A DNA stretch of 64,000 nucleotides from Streptomyces cellostaticus (GTDB taxonomy: Bacteria > Actinomycetota > Actinomycetes > Streptomycetales > Streptomycetaceae). The translations under genes were made by a program, and so were the position numbers. This document shows, one piece after another, positions 16,828-25,636 of the stretch. The DNA lies in NCBI RefSeq assembly GCF_001513965.1, contig NZ_KQ948024.1:81508-145507 (forward strand), given 5' to 3'. How positions within the stretch are numbered: position 1 is the first letter of the stretch; each line of letters begins with the position of its first letter. A model generated the notes under the pieces. That model saw only the letters and a list, made by a program, of their open reading frames with translations, was not told the DNA's origin and made no database searches.

Positions 16828-17659
16828 GACGGCTCACCACCCGGTAGAGGCCGTACAGCCCCACGGAGATCAGGACGTTGACGACGGCGACCACGCACGC
16901 GCCCGGATAGTCGGACTCCAGGATCGCCTTGCTGTAGACGAGCATCGGCAGGGTCGTGACCCCTTTCGCGCCGGTGAACAGCACGATCCCGAACTCGTTG
17001 AGGCACAGCACCAGGACGAGGCTGCCGCCGGCCGCGAGCGCGGGCAGCGCCTCCGGCAGGATCACCTGCCGCACGATGCGGGGCGCGCGGGCACCGAGCG
17101 AACTGGCCGCCTCCAGCTGTGCGGTGTCGAGCTGGGAGAAGGCGGCGAGCAGCGGCCGCATCACGAACGGCGTGAAGTAGGTGACCTCGGCCAGCAGCAC
17201 GCCCCAGGGGGTGGTCAGGAACTGGAAGGACCCGATGATGCCCGTGGTGCCGTAGATGAACAGCAGCGCCAGCGTGATGAGGAAGGACGGGAAGGACAGG
17301 TACACGTCGATGAACCGTGCCACCCCCTTCGCCCCGGGAAGCGGCACGAACGCGATGACCAGCGCCAGCAGGAACCCGAGGACCAGACAGCCGCCGGTGG
17401 AGGCCAGCGCCAGCCACACGGTGGTCCACAGCGCGTGCCGGAAGGCTTCGGAGGCGAAGACGTCGGCGTACGGCTGGAGCGAGGTGCCGCCGCTGTCGGG
17501 CCGGAAGGACTGCTGGACGACGAGGGCGAGGGGGTAGAGGAAGAAGAGGGCGAGGAGGGCCACTGGAGGCAACACCCACAGCAGCCGCGCCCCAAAGGGG
17601 CGCGGGGAACTGCGCGGCCAGCCACGAACAACCCGCGGTTTGCGAACGGCCTCAGCCAT
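16814..17659 (-). CDS. phnU: ABC transporter permease (aminophosphonate type) with repeat-derived N-terminus
   Basis: A 281-residue permease with the EAA-type motif LEAASSLGARAPRIVRQVILPEALPA. The first ~24 residues (MAEAVRKPRVVRGWPRSS and on) are encoded by a copy of the dispersed GC-rich repeat; the first helix begins right after it (LLWVLPPVALLALFFLYPLAL). The ATG at 17659 has AGGAG 6 nt upstream and overlaps the ATPase gene stop, so it is a convincing start. The basic, Pro-rich N-terminal extension is therefore expected to be translated. It pairs with the next permease. Confidence 0.83.
   Translation of the reverse strand: MAEAVRKPRVVRGWPRSSPRPFGARLLWVLPPVALLALFFLYPLALVVQQSFRPDSGGTSLQPYADVFASEAFRHALWTTVWLALASTGGCLVLGFLLALVIAFVPLPGAKGVARFIDVYLSFPSFLITLALLFIYGTTGIIGSFQFLTTPWGVLLAEVTYFTPFVMRPLLAAFSQLDTAQLEAASSLGARAPRIVRQVILPEALPALAAGGSLVLVLCLNEFGIVLFTGAKGVTTLPMLVYSKAILESDYPGACVVAVVNVLISVGLYGLYRVVSRRAGA
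17594..17638 (+). repeat. dispersed GC-rich repeat, copy 2, inside a coding region
   Basis: A 45-bp copy (AAAGGGGCGCGGGGAACTGC and onward to CCCGCGG). It is nearly identical to the copy at 30831-30876 but lies in frame within codons ~8-22 of the permease gene. Confidence 0.8.
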
Positions 17660-18698
17660 GGCCGGCTCCTGCGGCCAGCAGCACCGCGTCGTCAGGCGCG
17701 AAGTGCAGGCTCACCAAGTCCCCGTGGGCCGGCGGGTCCTTCAGTTCACGCAGGTCAGCCATGACCGTGTGCCCGTCGACCTCGACGTACAGCCGATGCG
17801 TGGCCCCGCGCCACTGGATCTCCCGTACGACACCGACGAGTTGGTTGGGGCCCTGGCCCAGCCCGACGACGTGCGGCCGTACGCACAGCGTGGCCCGTGC
17901 CCCCACGGCCACCCCTTCGGTGGCGACCTTCAGCTCGGTCCCCGCAAAGGAGACGCCCCCGGCCCCGACGGTCACCGGCACCAGGTTCGCGCCGCCCACG
18001 AAGGAAGCGGTGAACTCGTCGGCCGGGGAGCGGTACAGCTCCCTCGGCGTACCGCAGGCTTGCAGGCGGGCCTTGTCCATCACCGCGATCCGGTCCGCCA
18101 AGGTCAGCGCCTCGACCTGGTCGTGGGTGACGTACAGCATCGACACCCCCGGCAACTCCCGGTGCAGCCGGGCGAGTTCGGTCAGCATCCCGGACCGCAG
18201 CCGGGCGTCCAGCGCGGACAGCGGCTCGTCCAGGAGCAGCACCTCGGGCCGGATGGCGAGGGCGCGGGCGATGGCGACGCGCTGCTGCTGCCCGCCGGAC
18301 AGCTCCCGTGGGAAGCGGCGGGCGTAGGCGGCCATGCCGGTCATCTCCAGCGCCTCGGCGACCCGCCCCCGTATCTCGCCCTTGGGGGCCTTGCGGGCCT
18401 TCAGTCCGAAGGCCACGTTCTCGTCCACCCGCAGGTGCGGGAAGAGGGCGTACTGCTGGACGACCATCCCGATGCCCCGCCGGTGGGGCGGCAGGTCCGT
18501 CACGTCCTTCTCGGCCAGGAACACCCGCCCGGAGGCGGGCCGGACGAACCCGGCGACCGCCCGCAGCGCAGTGGTCTTGCCGGATCCGGACGGCCCGAGG
18601 AGCGCCATGACCTCGCCGGGCTCGACGGTCAGGTCGAGGGAGTCGAGAACGACGTTGCCGTCGTAGGCGACCGTGACGGAGTCGAAGCGGATGCCCAT
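17652..18698 (-). CDS. phnT: ABC transporter ATP-binding protein (aminophosphonate type)
   Basis: A 348-residue ATPase with Walker A GPSGSGKTT (~38), the signature LSGGQQQR (~135), Walker B VLLLDEPLSALD and the H-loop YVTHDQ. A C-terminal TOBE-like domain covers about 270-345, as in PotA/PhnT importers. It energises uptake by the two adjacent permeases and the binding protein. The ATG at 18698 starts one base before the stop of the upstream hydrolase gene; a longer ORF to 18815 is the shadow of that gene. Confidence 0.9.
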   Translation of the reverse strand: MGIRFDSVTVAYDGNVVLDSLDLTVEPGEVMALLGPSGSGKTTALRAVAGFVRPASGRVFLAEKDVTDLPPHRRGIGMVVQQYALFPHLRVDENVAFGLKARKAPKGEIRGRVAEALEMTGMAAYARRFPRELSGGQQQRVAIARALAIRPEVLLLDEPLSALDARLRSGMLTELARLHRELPGVSMLYVTHDQVEALTLADRIAVMDKARLQACGTPRELYRSPADEFTASFVGGANLVPVTVGAGGVSFAGTELKVATEGVAVGARATLCVRPHVVGLGQGPNQLVGVVREIQWRGATHRLYVEVDGHTVMADLRELKDPPAHGDLVSLHFAPDDAVLLAAGAGHG

Positions 18699-18699
18699 C

Positions 18700-19407
18700 T
18701 CACCGGGCTCCCGTGAGCAGCGCGGGCAGCTGGGCGACGGAGTCGAGGACGTGGGTGGCGCCGGCCGCGCGGAACGCGTCGTCGGCGTGGGCGCCGGTGC
18801 GGACGCCCGCGACAAGGCCCGCTCCGGCGCGTACGCCGCTGAGCACGTCGTAGGAGGTGTCGCCGACGACGGCGACCTGCCGTACGTCCTCGGCGGCCTT
18901 CGTACGGACGAAGGCCTCGAGCACCATGTCCGGGAAGGGGCGCCCGCGCCCGCCCGCGTCGGCCGGGCACAGGGTGAGCGGTACGAGGTCCCGCCAGCCG
19001 AGGGCGGCCAGGACGGCGTCCTGGGTGACGCGGGCGAATCCGGTGGTCAGGACGACGGTACGGCCGCTGCCGGCCAGTTCCTCGATGGCCTCGCGGGCGC
19101 CGGGAACCGGGGCGATCAGGCCCGCGTCGACAAGGTCGCCGTACGCCCTCTCGAAGGCGGTGTTGGCGCGCTGGGCGAGCTCCTCGGCCCCGAACAGGTG
19201 CCGGAAGACGGAGATCTTGGACTCGCCCATGGTGGCGCGGACGTAGTCGAGTTTTTCGGCGTGGTCCGGGGAGCCGGGCTCCACGCCCAGCTCGGCTGCG
19301 GCCGCCTCGAAGGCGCGCTCGACCAGGCCGCCGTCGGCGACGGTGGTGCCGGCCATGTCGAGGACGACGAGACGGATGTCGCGGATGTCGGTGGTCAACT
19401 CTCTCAC
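18700..19407 (-). CDS. phosphonatase-like HAD hydrolase (TIGR03351 type)
   Basis: A 235-residue HAD protein with nucleophile motif VVLDMAGTTVADGG, motif II LTTGFAR and motif III/IV VAVVGDTSYDVLSG. The DMAGTT motif and the helical cap are those of phosphonatase relatives that split the C-P bond of phosphonoacetaldehyde. Lys58 in AEKLDYVRATMG may be the Schiff-base lysine but needs an alignment. The GTG start at 19407 overlaps the stop of the FAD oxidoreductase gene (GTGA). The pair would convert aminophosphonate to aldehyde and then to phosphate. Confidence 0.85.
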   Translation of the reverse strand: MRELTTDIRDIRLVVLDMAGTTVADGGLVERAFEAAAAELGVEPGSPDHAEKLDYVRATMGESKISVFRHLFGAEELAQRANTAFERAYGDLVDAGLIAPVPGAREAIEELAGSGRTVVLTTGFARVTQDAVLAALGWRDLVPLTLCPADAGGRGRPFPDMVLEAFVRTKAAEDVRQVAVVGDTSYDVLSGVRAGAGLVAGVRTGAHADDAFRAAGATHVLDSVAQLPALLTGAR

Positions 19408-20528
19408 CAGCCCAGTTCGTTCGCGGTGGTTTCGGCTATCGCCGGCGAGCAGGTCATGCCGCGCCCGCCGGGCCCGGTGACCAGCCACACCCCGTCGCTC
19501 ACCTGCTGCCGGTGCACCACCCGGCCCGGGTCGGTGCACTGCGCGTACACCCCGGCCCAGCGGCGCCGGATGCGCGGCAGCGGCCGGCCGAGCAGGGACT
19601 CGACGACCCCGGCCAGGTGCTCGTACGGCTCCTCGACGGTGTCGAAGGCGAAAGGGTGCTCGTACTCGTGGGTGTCGCCGATGGTCAGACCGCCGTCGGC
19701 GCGCTGCACCATGAGCAGTTGCATACGGTGCTCGGCGGCGGTCGCCGGCTGCGGCCGGCGGGCGTTGAGCTCGTCCAGCGCCGGGGAGGCGTAGGCCGGG
19801 TAGTAGCGGAAGCTGTCGGCGTCCGCGACCGAGGTGGTGAGCGGCTCGCCCAGCGGGTCGGTCTGCATCATCTGGAGGCGGACGCGGCGCACGGGCAGGT
19901 CGGGCCCGGCCAGCTCGCGGACGAGTCCGCCGAGCCAGGCACCGGTGCACAGCACGACGGCGTCCGCCCGGTGCACGTCGCCGTGGTCGTCCCGGACGGC
20001 CCCGGCACCGACCACCTCGCGCACCTCGCGCCCGGGCAGGAAGGTGTAGTCGGGGGACTTCAGCAGCTCTGCGCGCAGCGCGAGCTGGGCGGTGCGCGGC
20101 TCGACGGCGGCGTCGCGCTCGCAGTGGAGGGCGGCGGTGAACTCGCCGCGCAGGGCCGGGTTGAGGGCCCGTGCCTCGCCCGGGGTCAGCAGCCGGTAGC
20201 CGCGGGCGGCGGCGTCCGCACGGGCCACGGCGGCTTCGGCGACGGCGAGTTCGAGGGGGCCGCGTACGGGGGTCAGGGAGCCGTTGGCGCGGAACCCGAG
20301 CGCGGGTACCCGCGCGCCGGTCTCCTCCCACAGCTCCCGCGCCCGCAGTGCGGTGTCCAGCTCTTCTCCACCGGCGCGTCCGCTGACCCAGATCTGCCCG
20401 AAGTTGCGGAGCGAGGCGCCGCGCGCCTCGGCCTCCCGCTCGATCTGGACGACCTGATGGCCGCGTGCCACTGCTTGCCAGGCGTGCATGGTGCCCACCA
20501 CGCCTGCTCCGACGACTGTCACTCTCAC
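19404..20528 (-). CDS. FAD-dependent oxidoreductase of the aminophosphonate type (TIGR03364)
   Basis: A 374-residue DAO-family flavoenzyme. VTVVGAGVVGTMHAW at the N-terminus is the FAD-binding Rossmann motif, and WLVTGPGGRGMTCSPAIAE near the C-terminus closes the FAD site. Relatives in phosphonate clusters oxidise 2-aminoethylphosphonate or its N-methyl form to phosphonoacetaldehyde. The presence of this enzyme and the absence of a PhnW-type transaminase suggest an oxidative rather than transaminating route. The GTG at 20528 has GAGGAG about 9 nt upstream; an ORF extension to 20600 lacks the signal and would cross the operator region. Confidence 0.82.
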   Translation of the reverse strand: MRVTVVGAGVVGTMHAWQAVARGHQVVQIEREAEARGASLRNFGQIWVSGRAGGEELDTALRARELWEETGARVPALGFRANGSLTPVRGPLELAVAEAAVARADAAARGYRLLTPGEARALNPALRGEFTAALHCERDAAVEPRTAQLALRAELLKSPDYTFLPGREVREVVGAGAVRDDHGDVHRADAVVLCTGAWLGGLVRELAGPDLPVRRVRLQMMQTDPLGEPLTTSVADADSFRYYPAYASPALDELNARRPQPATAAEHRMQLLMVQRADGGLTIGDTHEYEHPFAFDTVEEPYEHLAGVVESLLGRPLPRIRRRWAGVYAQCTDPGRVVHRQQVSDGVWLVTGPGGRGMTCSPAIAETTANELGW

Positions 20529-20595
20529 GGCGGCAACGCTCCTCGCGGTCGGGGAACCGGAAAGGTCCGGCTGACAACGAGAGCGTGAACGAGCC

Positions 20596-20631
20596 ATCAC
20601 GTTTGGGCTAGACCCGTTATCTTTTCGTGAT
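20596..20631. promoter_or_regulatory. candidate HutC/GntR operator before the aminophosphonate operon
   Basis: The 11-bp imperfect palindrome GGGCTAGACCC (20605-20615) resembles the GTNTANAC pattern bound by HutC-type GntR regulators. It lies inside a wider inverted repeat ATCACG (20596-20601) ... CGTGAT (20626-20631). It sits about 70-100 bp before the oxidoreductase start, directly after the GntR regulator gene. Confidence 0.55.
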
Positions 20632-20671
20632 ATTCGAAGGAGGGTGGGAGGAGGCGGAAAGGGCCCTTTTC

Positions 20672-21427
20672 TCAGCCTTTGAGGTGCGTGGTGAACGAGA
20701 ACCGGTCACCGCGGTACAGCGTGCGCACGCGCTCCAGCGGCCGTCCCTCCGTGTCCCGGGACACGCGGTGGATCAGCAGCATCGGCAGGGCCGGCGGGGT
20801 GCCGATGAGCAGAGCCTCGCGGGGGGTGGCCAGCACGGTCTCGATGCGCTCGTCGGCGTCGCCGAAGTCGATGCCCTGGGCCTTCAGATAGGCGTAGAAG
20901 GAGGAGTCGGGGTCGAAGTCGCCGTCGAGGCCCGGCACCCGGTCGACGGCGACGTACGTGCTCTCCAGCCCGACCCGCTCGTCGTCGGCGAGCAGCACCC
21001 GCTCCAGGTGCCAGACGGGTTCGCCCCGGGTGAGTCCGGTCTCGGCGGCGAGGGGCTCCGGGCAGGGGAAGCGGTCGAGGGTGACGAGCGTACGACCGGG
21101 TGTACGGCCCTGCCTGCGCACTCCCTCGGTGTAGCTGGCGAGGGAGAGCGGCTGGGCCAGCTTGGGCCCGGCGACGACGGTGCCGCGCCCGCGCCGCTTC
21201 AGGCGCCCCTCCAGCACCAGCTCCCGTACGGCCTGCCGCACGGTTTCGCGGGCGACGTCGTAGCGCTCGGCGAGATCGCGCTCGGTGGGGATGACGCTGT
21301 CCTCCCCCAGCTCCTCCAGCAGTGCGGCGATGCGCGCCTTCACCGCGTAGTACTTCGGGATGCGCCCGTGCTCGGGGATGCCGGAGCGGACGGGGGCGCC
21401 GGGGGCCTGGTCGTTCGGGTAGTCCAC
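20672..21427 (-). CDS. GntR-family regulator, HutC subfamily (UTRA domain)
   Basis: A 251-residue regulator with the N-terminal GntR winged HTH (PTERDLAERYDVARETVRQAVREL, about residues 40-65) and a C-terminal UTRA effector domain (HLERVLLADDERVGLESTYV, RVSRDTEGRPLERVRTLYRGDRF). It stands first in the aminophosphonate cluster on the same strand, 144 bp before the oxidoreductase, with a candidate operator in the gap. It is therefore probably the pathway repressor sensing a phosphonate. The same family includes DasR, so a sugar-phosphate ligand cannot be excluded. Starts with GTG at 21427. Confidence 0.87.
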   Translation of the reverse strand: MDYPNDQAPGAPVRSGIPEHGRIPKYYAVKARIAALLEELGEDSVIPTERDLAERYDVARETVRQAVRELVLEGRLKRRGRGTVVAGPKLAQPLSLASYTEGVRRQGRTPGRTLVTLDRFPCPEPLAAETGLTRGEPVWHLERVLLADDERVGLESTYVAVDRVPGLDGDFDPDSSFYAYLKAQGIDFGDADERIETVLATPREALLIGTPPALPMLLIHRVSRDTEGRPLERVRTLYRGDRFSFTTHLKG

Positions 21428-21477
21428 GGAGGGATCGTCGCAGATGGCGACCTGTCTGTCGGAGGGCGGTCCGGGCC

Positions 21478-22314
21478 TCAGCGGCGCCGGCGGGCCAGCA
21501 GGTACGCGCCTGCGCCGACGGCGAGGAGTGCGGAGCCGGCCGCGAGCAGACCGTGCGCGAGTCCGAGGCCGGTGCGGGCGAGTTCCCGGGCCCGTTCCCC
21601 GGCTTCCTCGGCCTCCTGGGCGAAGGCGAGGGCGGTGTCGTCGTCCGGGTCGGCGCTTGTGGGGGTGGCCTCAGGAGTGCCGGCCGGGCTTGCCTCGGCC
21701 GTCTCCGGGGCCGCCGTCCCCTCCGTGGCCGCCGCTGTCTCCTCGTCCTGCCCGATCCCGAAATGGTAGTCATCGGACTGCCCGACCCAGTCCCCGTCGT
21801 CGCCCCGGCGCTGGACGACGGCCGCATTGGCGGTGACCTGGTCGGGGGCGGAGTCCAGCGCGACGGAGAGCCTGACCCTGACGGACACGGTCTTCCCGGG
21901 CGCCACGGTGAACCCGTCGAACCCCGGTGCGTCCAGCACACCGACCAGCTCCTGCTCGTCGGTGCTCTCGAAGGTGACGGGGTGGGCGCGGGGGCCCTCG
22001 TAGAAGTCCAGGTCGGTCTGGGACGGCTTCAGGACGCGCTTGTCGTCCACGAGGACGATGACCGGGTGGATGCCGGTGCAGATCCGGTGGGTGGTGTTGG
22101 TGAGGTCGATGTACCAGGTGCCGTAGCCTCCGCCCGCCTCGTAGGAGGCCGGTCCGCCGCGGATGCGGGTGGCCAGGGGGAAGGCACGGCCGCCGGACGC
22201 GGCGGACGCGGCGCAGGCGGGAGCAGCCGCGTCCGCGTGAGCGACGTCCGACGACACGGGCACGAGAGCGGCGGCTGCGGCGAGGCAGAGGGACAGGGAC
22301 GTGCACAGTCGCAT
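21478..22314 (-). CDS. secreted surface protein with LAXTG sortase motif
   Basis: A 278-residue protein with a signal peptide (about 1-25) and an Ig/beta-sandwich-like ectodomain (YGTWYIDLTNTTHRICTG, VSVRVRLSVAL). A Thr/Ala/Glu linker of ~60 residues follows, then LARTG, a hydrophobic helix and LLARRRR. LAXTG is the sorting motif of class E sortases in Streptomyces, so the protein should be attached to peptidoglycan; a class E sortase is encoded at 36213-37001. Start chosen at the ATG at 22314; a GTG two codons earlier is possible. Ligand unknown. Confidence 0.8.
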   Translation of the reverse strand: MRLCTSLSLCLAAAAALVPVSSDVAHADAAAPACAASAASGGRAFPLATRIRGGPASYEAGGGYGTWYIDLTNTTHRICTGIHPVIVLVDDKRVLKPSQTDLDFYEGPRAHPVTFESTDEQELVGVLDAPGFDGFTVAPGKTVSVRVRLSVALDSAPDQVTANAAVVQRRGDDGDWVGQSDDYHFGIGQDEETAAATEGTAAPETAEASPAGTPEATPTSADPDDDTALAFAQEAEEAGERARELARTGLGLAHGLLAAGSALLAVGAGAYLLARRRR

Positions 22315-22435
22315 GAACACATGACCCTGCCGGGTGGGGGCGGGGGGCCTTGGGTGCCACTCCGGGAGCAAGGGACAAGTCCGCTCGATCAGCGGACCGG
22401 GGATCGCCGCTGCACCGCGGGCCGTCACCCGGCTG

Positions 22436-22475
22436 CGGGCCCGCGCGGGCCGGTCGCGCGGTTCCCCGCGCCCCT
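22436..22475 (-). repeat. dispersed GC-rich repeat, copy 3
   Basis: Minus-strand orientation, containing AGGGGCGCGGGGAACCGCGC and onward. It overlaps the stop codon of the sugar permease gene. Confidence 0.7.
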
Positions 22476-23343
22476 ACTTGAGGCCGCTGAGCATGACGCC
22501 GCGGATGTAGTACTTCTGCAGCAGCAGGAAGAGGATCAGGACCGGCAGGATGCTCAGGACGAGGCCGGCCATGACGATGGGCATCGTGCGGGTCGGATCG
22601 ACGTAGTCCTGCAGGAGCTGGATGCCGACGGGCAGGGTCATCACATCCGGGTTGGCGGTCGAGACGAGCAGCGCCCAGATGTACTCGTTCCAGGCGTCGA
22701 CGAAGGTCAGCAGCCCGAGCGTCACCAGGACCGGCTTGGTCTGCGGCACCACGATCCGCCACCACACGGCGAACTCGCCGGCCCCGTCGATACGCGCGGC
22801 CTCCAGGACCTCGTCCGGGATCGAGACCATGAACTGGCGCATCAGGAAGATCCCGAAGCCGTTGACGAGGAACGGCATGGCGAGCGCCGCGATGCTGACG
22901 GTCAGGCCCGCGCCGCCGCGCCCGAACAGGTCGTTGCCGCCCGCCAGCGGCCAGTGCACCAGGATCAGGAAGTGCGGGATGAAGAAGAGGAACGGCGGGA
23001 ACATCATGGTCGACAGCACCAGGCGGAAGATGAAGTCCCGGCCGGGGAAGCGGAGTTTGGCGAGCGCGTAGCCGGCGAGTGACGAGGTGAGCAGCACCGA
23101 TCCGGTGATCAGGGCGGTGGCGATGACGCTGTTGCGGAAGAGCACCGGCAGATCGAGCTGGTCGAACGCCGCCCGGTAGTTGGACAGGTCGAACGCCTCG
23201 GGCAGGAAGCGGTACGGCAGCGTGCCGGACTCGCCGGGCCCTTTGAAGGACGTCATCACCATGTCGAGGAACGGCACCACCGTGAGCACGGCGCCGGTCA
23301 CGACCACCAGATACGACAGCCACGGGAAACGGCGGCGGATCAT
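22474..23343 (-). CDS. carbohydrate ABC transporter permease (MalG type)
   Basis: A 289-residue permease with about six helices and the docking motif EVLEAARIDGAGEFAVWWRIVVPQTKP, typical of CUT1 sugar importers. Its ATG overlaps the stop of the upstream permease gene. No ATPase is encoded in the operon, so a shared MsiK-type ATPase elsewhere probably powers it, as for many Streptomyces sugar importers. Confidence 0.9.
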   Translation of the reverse strand: MIRRRFPWLSYLVVVTGAVLTVVPFLDMVMTSFKGPGESGTLPYRFLPEAFDLSNYRAAFDQLDLPVLFRNSVIATALITGSVLLTSSLAGYALAKLRFPGRDFIFRLVLSTMMFPPFLFFIPHFLILVHWPLAGGNDLFGRGGAGLTVSIAALAMPFLVNGFGIFLMRQFMVSIPDEVLEAARIDGAGEFAVWWRIVVPQTKPVLVTLGLLTFVDAWNEYIWALLVSTANPDVMTLPVGIQLLQDYVDPTRTMPIVMAGLVLSILPVLILFLLLQKYYIRGVMLSGLK

Positions 23344-24290
23344 GCGTCCTCCCCCTTGCGCCTGAAGATCCACAACTGCACCAGGGTGACCCCGAGGACC
23401 ACCACGAACAGCACGAAGGCGGCGGCGCTCGCGGTGCCCCAGTCGCCGTACGAGAAGGCCTGCCGGTACATCTCCAGCGCGGCCACATCGGTCGCGTCCC
23501 CCGGCCCGCCCTTGGTCATCACGATGATCAGCGCGAACGACTGCAGGCCGGTGAGGAACTGGGTGATGCACACGAACAGCAGGGACGGCCGCAGCAGCGG
23601 CAGGGTGATCTTCCAGAAGACGGTGACGGGCCCGGCGCCGTCGAGGGCGGCGGCCTCGTAGTACGACTCGGGAACCGACTTCAGCCCGGCGGTCAGGATG
23701 AGGATCGCCGAGCCGACCGAGGCCCAGGCCTGGACGACCACGACCGAGGGCAGCGCGGTGTCCGGGTCCTGGAGGAACGCCACCGAGCCGAGCCCGAGGG
23801 CGTTGAGGACGCCGTTGACCAGGCCGCCCGGCTCGTACATGTACTTCCACACGTTGCCGACGGCGACGACGGTCGTGACGATCGGCAGGAAGTACAGGGT
23901 GCGCCACAGCCCCTGGAACCGCAGCTTGTCGATGCAGGTGGCGACGAGCACGGAGCCGGCCAGCGCGAGGGCCACGGTGCCCAGGGCGAACAGCAGCGTG
24001 TTGGTGAGGATCGGCGCCAGGAACGTCGATCCGTCCGCGAAGAGGCCGGTGAAGTTGTCCAGGCCGACCGGATCGATGTCGCCGAGGTCGAACCCGGCCC
24101 AGCGGGACATCGACAGCAGCAGCGCGAAGCCGAGCGGCAGGATCAGGAAGAGCGCGAAGAACAGCAGCGCCGGCGCCAGGAAGAGGTAGGCGACGACGGC
24201 CTGGCGGCGACGACGGGTCCGGCTGCGGCCGTCGACGGCGGCCCCGTGCGCCACTCGCCCGGTCGTCACCGGGGCCAGGGTATTCACCAT
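23340..24290 (-). CDS. carbohydrate ABC transporter permease (MalF type)
   Basis: A 316-residue permease with a basic Arg-rich N-terminus (RSRTRRRRQ), six predicted helices and the CUT1 docking motif SYYEAAALDGAGPVTVFWKITLPLLRP. It overlaps the binding-protein gene upstream (7 bp) and the second permease downstream (ATGA). It forms the channel heterodimer with the MalG-type partner. Confidence 0.9.
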   Translation of the reverse strand: MVNTLAPVTTGRVAHGAAVDGRSRTRRRRQAVVAYLFLAPALLFFALFLILPLGFALLLSMSRWAGFDLGDIDPVGLDNFTGLFADGSTFLAPILTNTLLFALGTVALALAGSVLVATCIDKLRFQGLWRTLYFLPIVTTVVAVGNVWKYMYEPGGLVNGVLNALGLGSVAFLQDPDTALPSVVVVQAWASVGSAILILTAGLKSVPESYYEAAALDGAGPVTVFWKITLPLLRPSLLFVCITQFLTGLQSFALIIVMTKGGPGDATDVAALEMYRQAFSYGDWGTASAAAFVLFVVVLGVTLVQLWIFRRKGEDA

Positions 24291-25636
24291 GAGCGCGACA
24301 CCTCCTGATCGACCTGGCGGCGGGTGGTGCGCAAGGCATCGTCGACCGACTGCTGACCGGTCCACAACGCCTCGATGTTCTTGCGCAGCAGCGACTTGGC
24401 CTGCTGCGCGCCCGGCACGTTGGGCTCCGGCACCGCGTACGCCAGCGCGTCCAGGAACGGCCGCAGGTTCGGATCGCTGCCCTTGCCGAGGAGCGTCCGC
24501 ATGTCGTCGGCGCGGCCGGTCATGGAGCCGACCGACACCTGCAAGGAGCTCATCCGGGTCGCTGTCGCGCCCTTCGCGGCGCTCTTCACGCGCACCTTCT
24601 CGGCGTTGAGCCAGCGCAGAAACTCCCAGGCCTCGCGCGGGTACTCACTGGCCGCGTTGACCCCCAGCATGAAGCCGGTGGAGAGCGTGGCGCGCTTGTC
24701 GTCCGCCCCGGGGACGGGCACGGGCGCGACGCCGACATCGCGGTAGTCCTTGCCCATCAGGGCCTTCAGGCTCCCGGTCCACCAGCCCGCGCTGACCACC
24801 ATGGCCACCTGCCCGGACGGGAACGCCTTGTAGACGTTGACGCCGGGGGCGCTCGCACCGTTGACGACGAGGCGGTGCTCCAGATCGAACACGGCCCGGC
24901 CGGCCGGCGAGTCGATGGCGGTGCGCCTGCCGTCCGCGGAGACGAACCTTCCGCCGGCGGCGTTGAGCAGGGCAAGGGTCTGGCCGACGGTGGTGGAGTC
25001 GTCGTAGGTGGACAGCCCGAACCCCTGGACCAGCGTGTTGCCGTACCGGTCCCGCCTGGCGGTGCGCTGGGCCGTCTCCTCCAGCTCCGGCCAGGTGCGC
25101 GGAGGGCCGTCGATGCCGGCCTCGCGCAGCAGCCGCCTGTTGCAGTAGAGGGCGTACGTCTGCACCTCGGTGGGGTAGCCGTAGACCTTGCCCCCCACCG
25201 ACGAGGCGGCGACCGCGGCCTCGCCGTAGCCGCGCGTGATCTCCTCGGCGTGCTCGGACGGAGCGGGCCGCAGGACGCCGGCCTGGACGAGCTGGCCGTT
25301 CCACAGGCAGTACGGGTGGAGGATGTCGGCGCCCTGGCCCGCGGCCTGCCGGACCATGAACGTGGTCAGCAGGTCCGTGAACTCGACGGCCTTCGTCCGC
25401 ACCTTGACCCGCTCGTGCGTGGCGTTCCACGCGTCGACCGGGCCCTGCAGGGCCGCCTTGGCCTCCCCGCTCGCGTAGTGGGAGAGCAGGGTGAGGACGA
25501 TCGGATCTCCGGGCCGCCCGGTGCCCTGGTGCGGCGCGGCGCATCCGGAGGCGAGCAGCGCCGAGGGGAGCGAGAGCGCGAAGTGACGGCGGCTCAGGCC
25601 ACCATTCGGTGTCCGGGTGCGGCGGGACGGCGTCAT
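24284..25636 (-). CDS. sugar ABC transporter substrate-binding lipoprotein
   Basis: A 450-residue family 1 extracellular solute-binding protein. The N-terminus combines a twin-arginine-like SRRHFALS and a lipobox LLASGCAAP, so it may be a Tat-exported lipoprotein. The mature part shows TWPELEETAQ, AGWWTGSLKALMG and EAWEFLRWLNAEKV, typical of sugar-binding proteins. The ATG at 25636 overlaps the GNAT stop (ATGA). The ligand is unknown; the operon contains no glycosidase. Confidence 0.88.
   Translation of the reverse strand: MTPSRRTRTPNGGLSRRHFALSLPSALLASGCAAPHQGTGRPGDPIVLTLLSHYASGEAKAALQGPVDAWNATHERVKVRTKAVEFTDLLTTFMVRQAAGQGADILHPYCLWNGQLVQAGVLRPAPSEHAEEITRGYGEAAVAASSVGGKVYGYPTEVQTYALYCNRRLLREAGIDGPPRTWPELEETAQRTARRDRYGNTLVQGFGLSTYDDSTTVGQTLALLNAAGGRFVSADGRRTAIDSPAGRAVFDLEHRLVVNGASAPGVNVYKAFPSGQVAMVVSAGWWTGSLKALMGKDYRDVGVAPVPVPGADDKRATLSTGFMLGVNAASEYPREAWEFLRWLNAEKVRVKSAAKGATATRMSSLQVSVGSMTGRADDMRTLLGKGSDPNLRPFLDALAYAVPEPNVPGAQQAKSLLRKNIEALWTGQQSVDDALRTTRRQVDQEVSRSW

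Noticed and set aside
20528..20600. PHO-box-like GTTCACG stretch before the aminophosphonate operon
   Set aside because: Only one 7-bp unit is good; the second direct repeat does not keep the 11-bp period.
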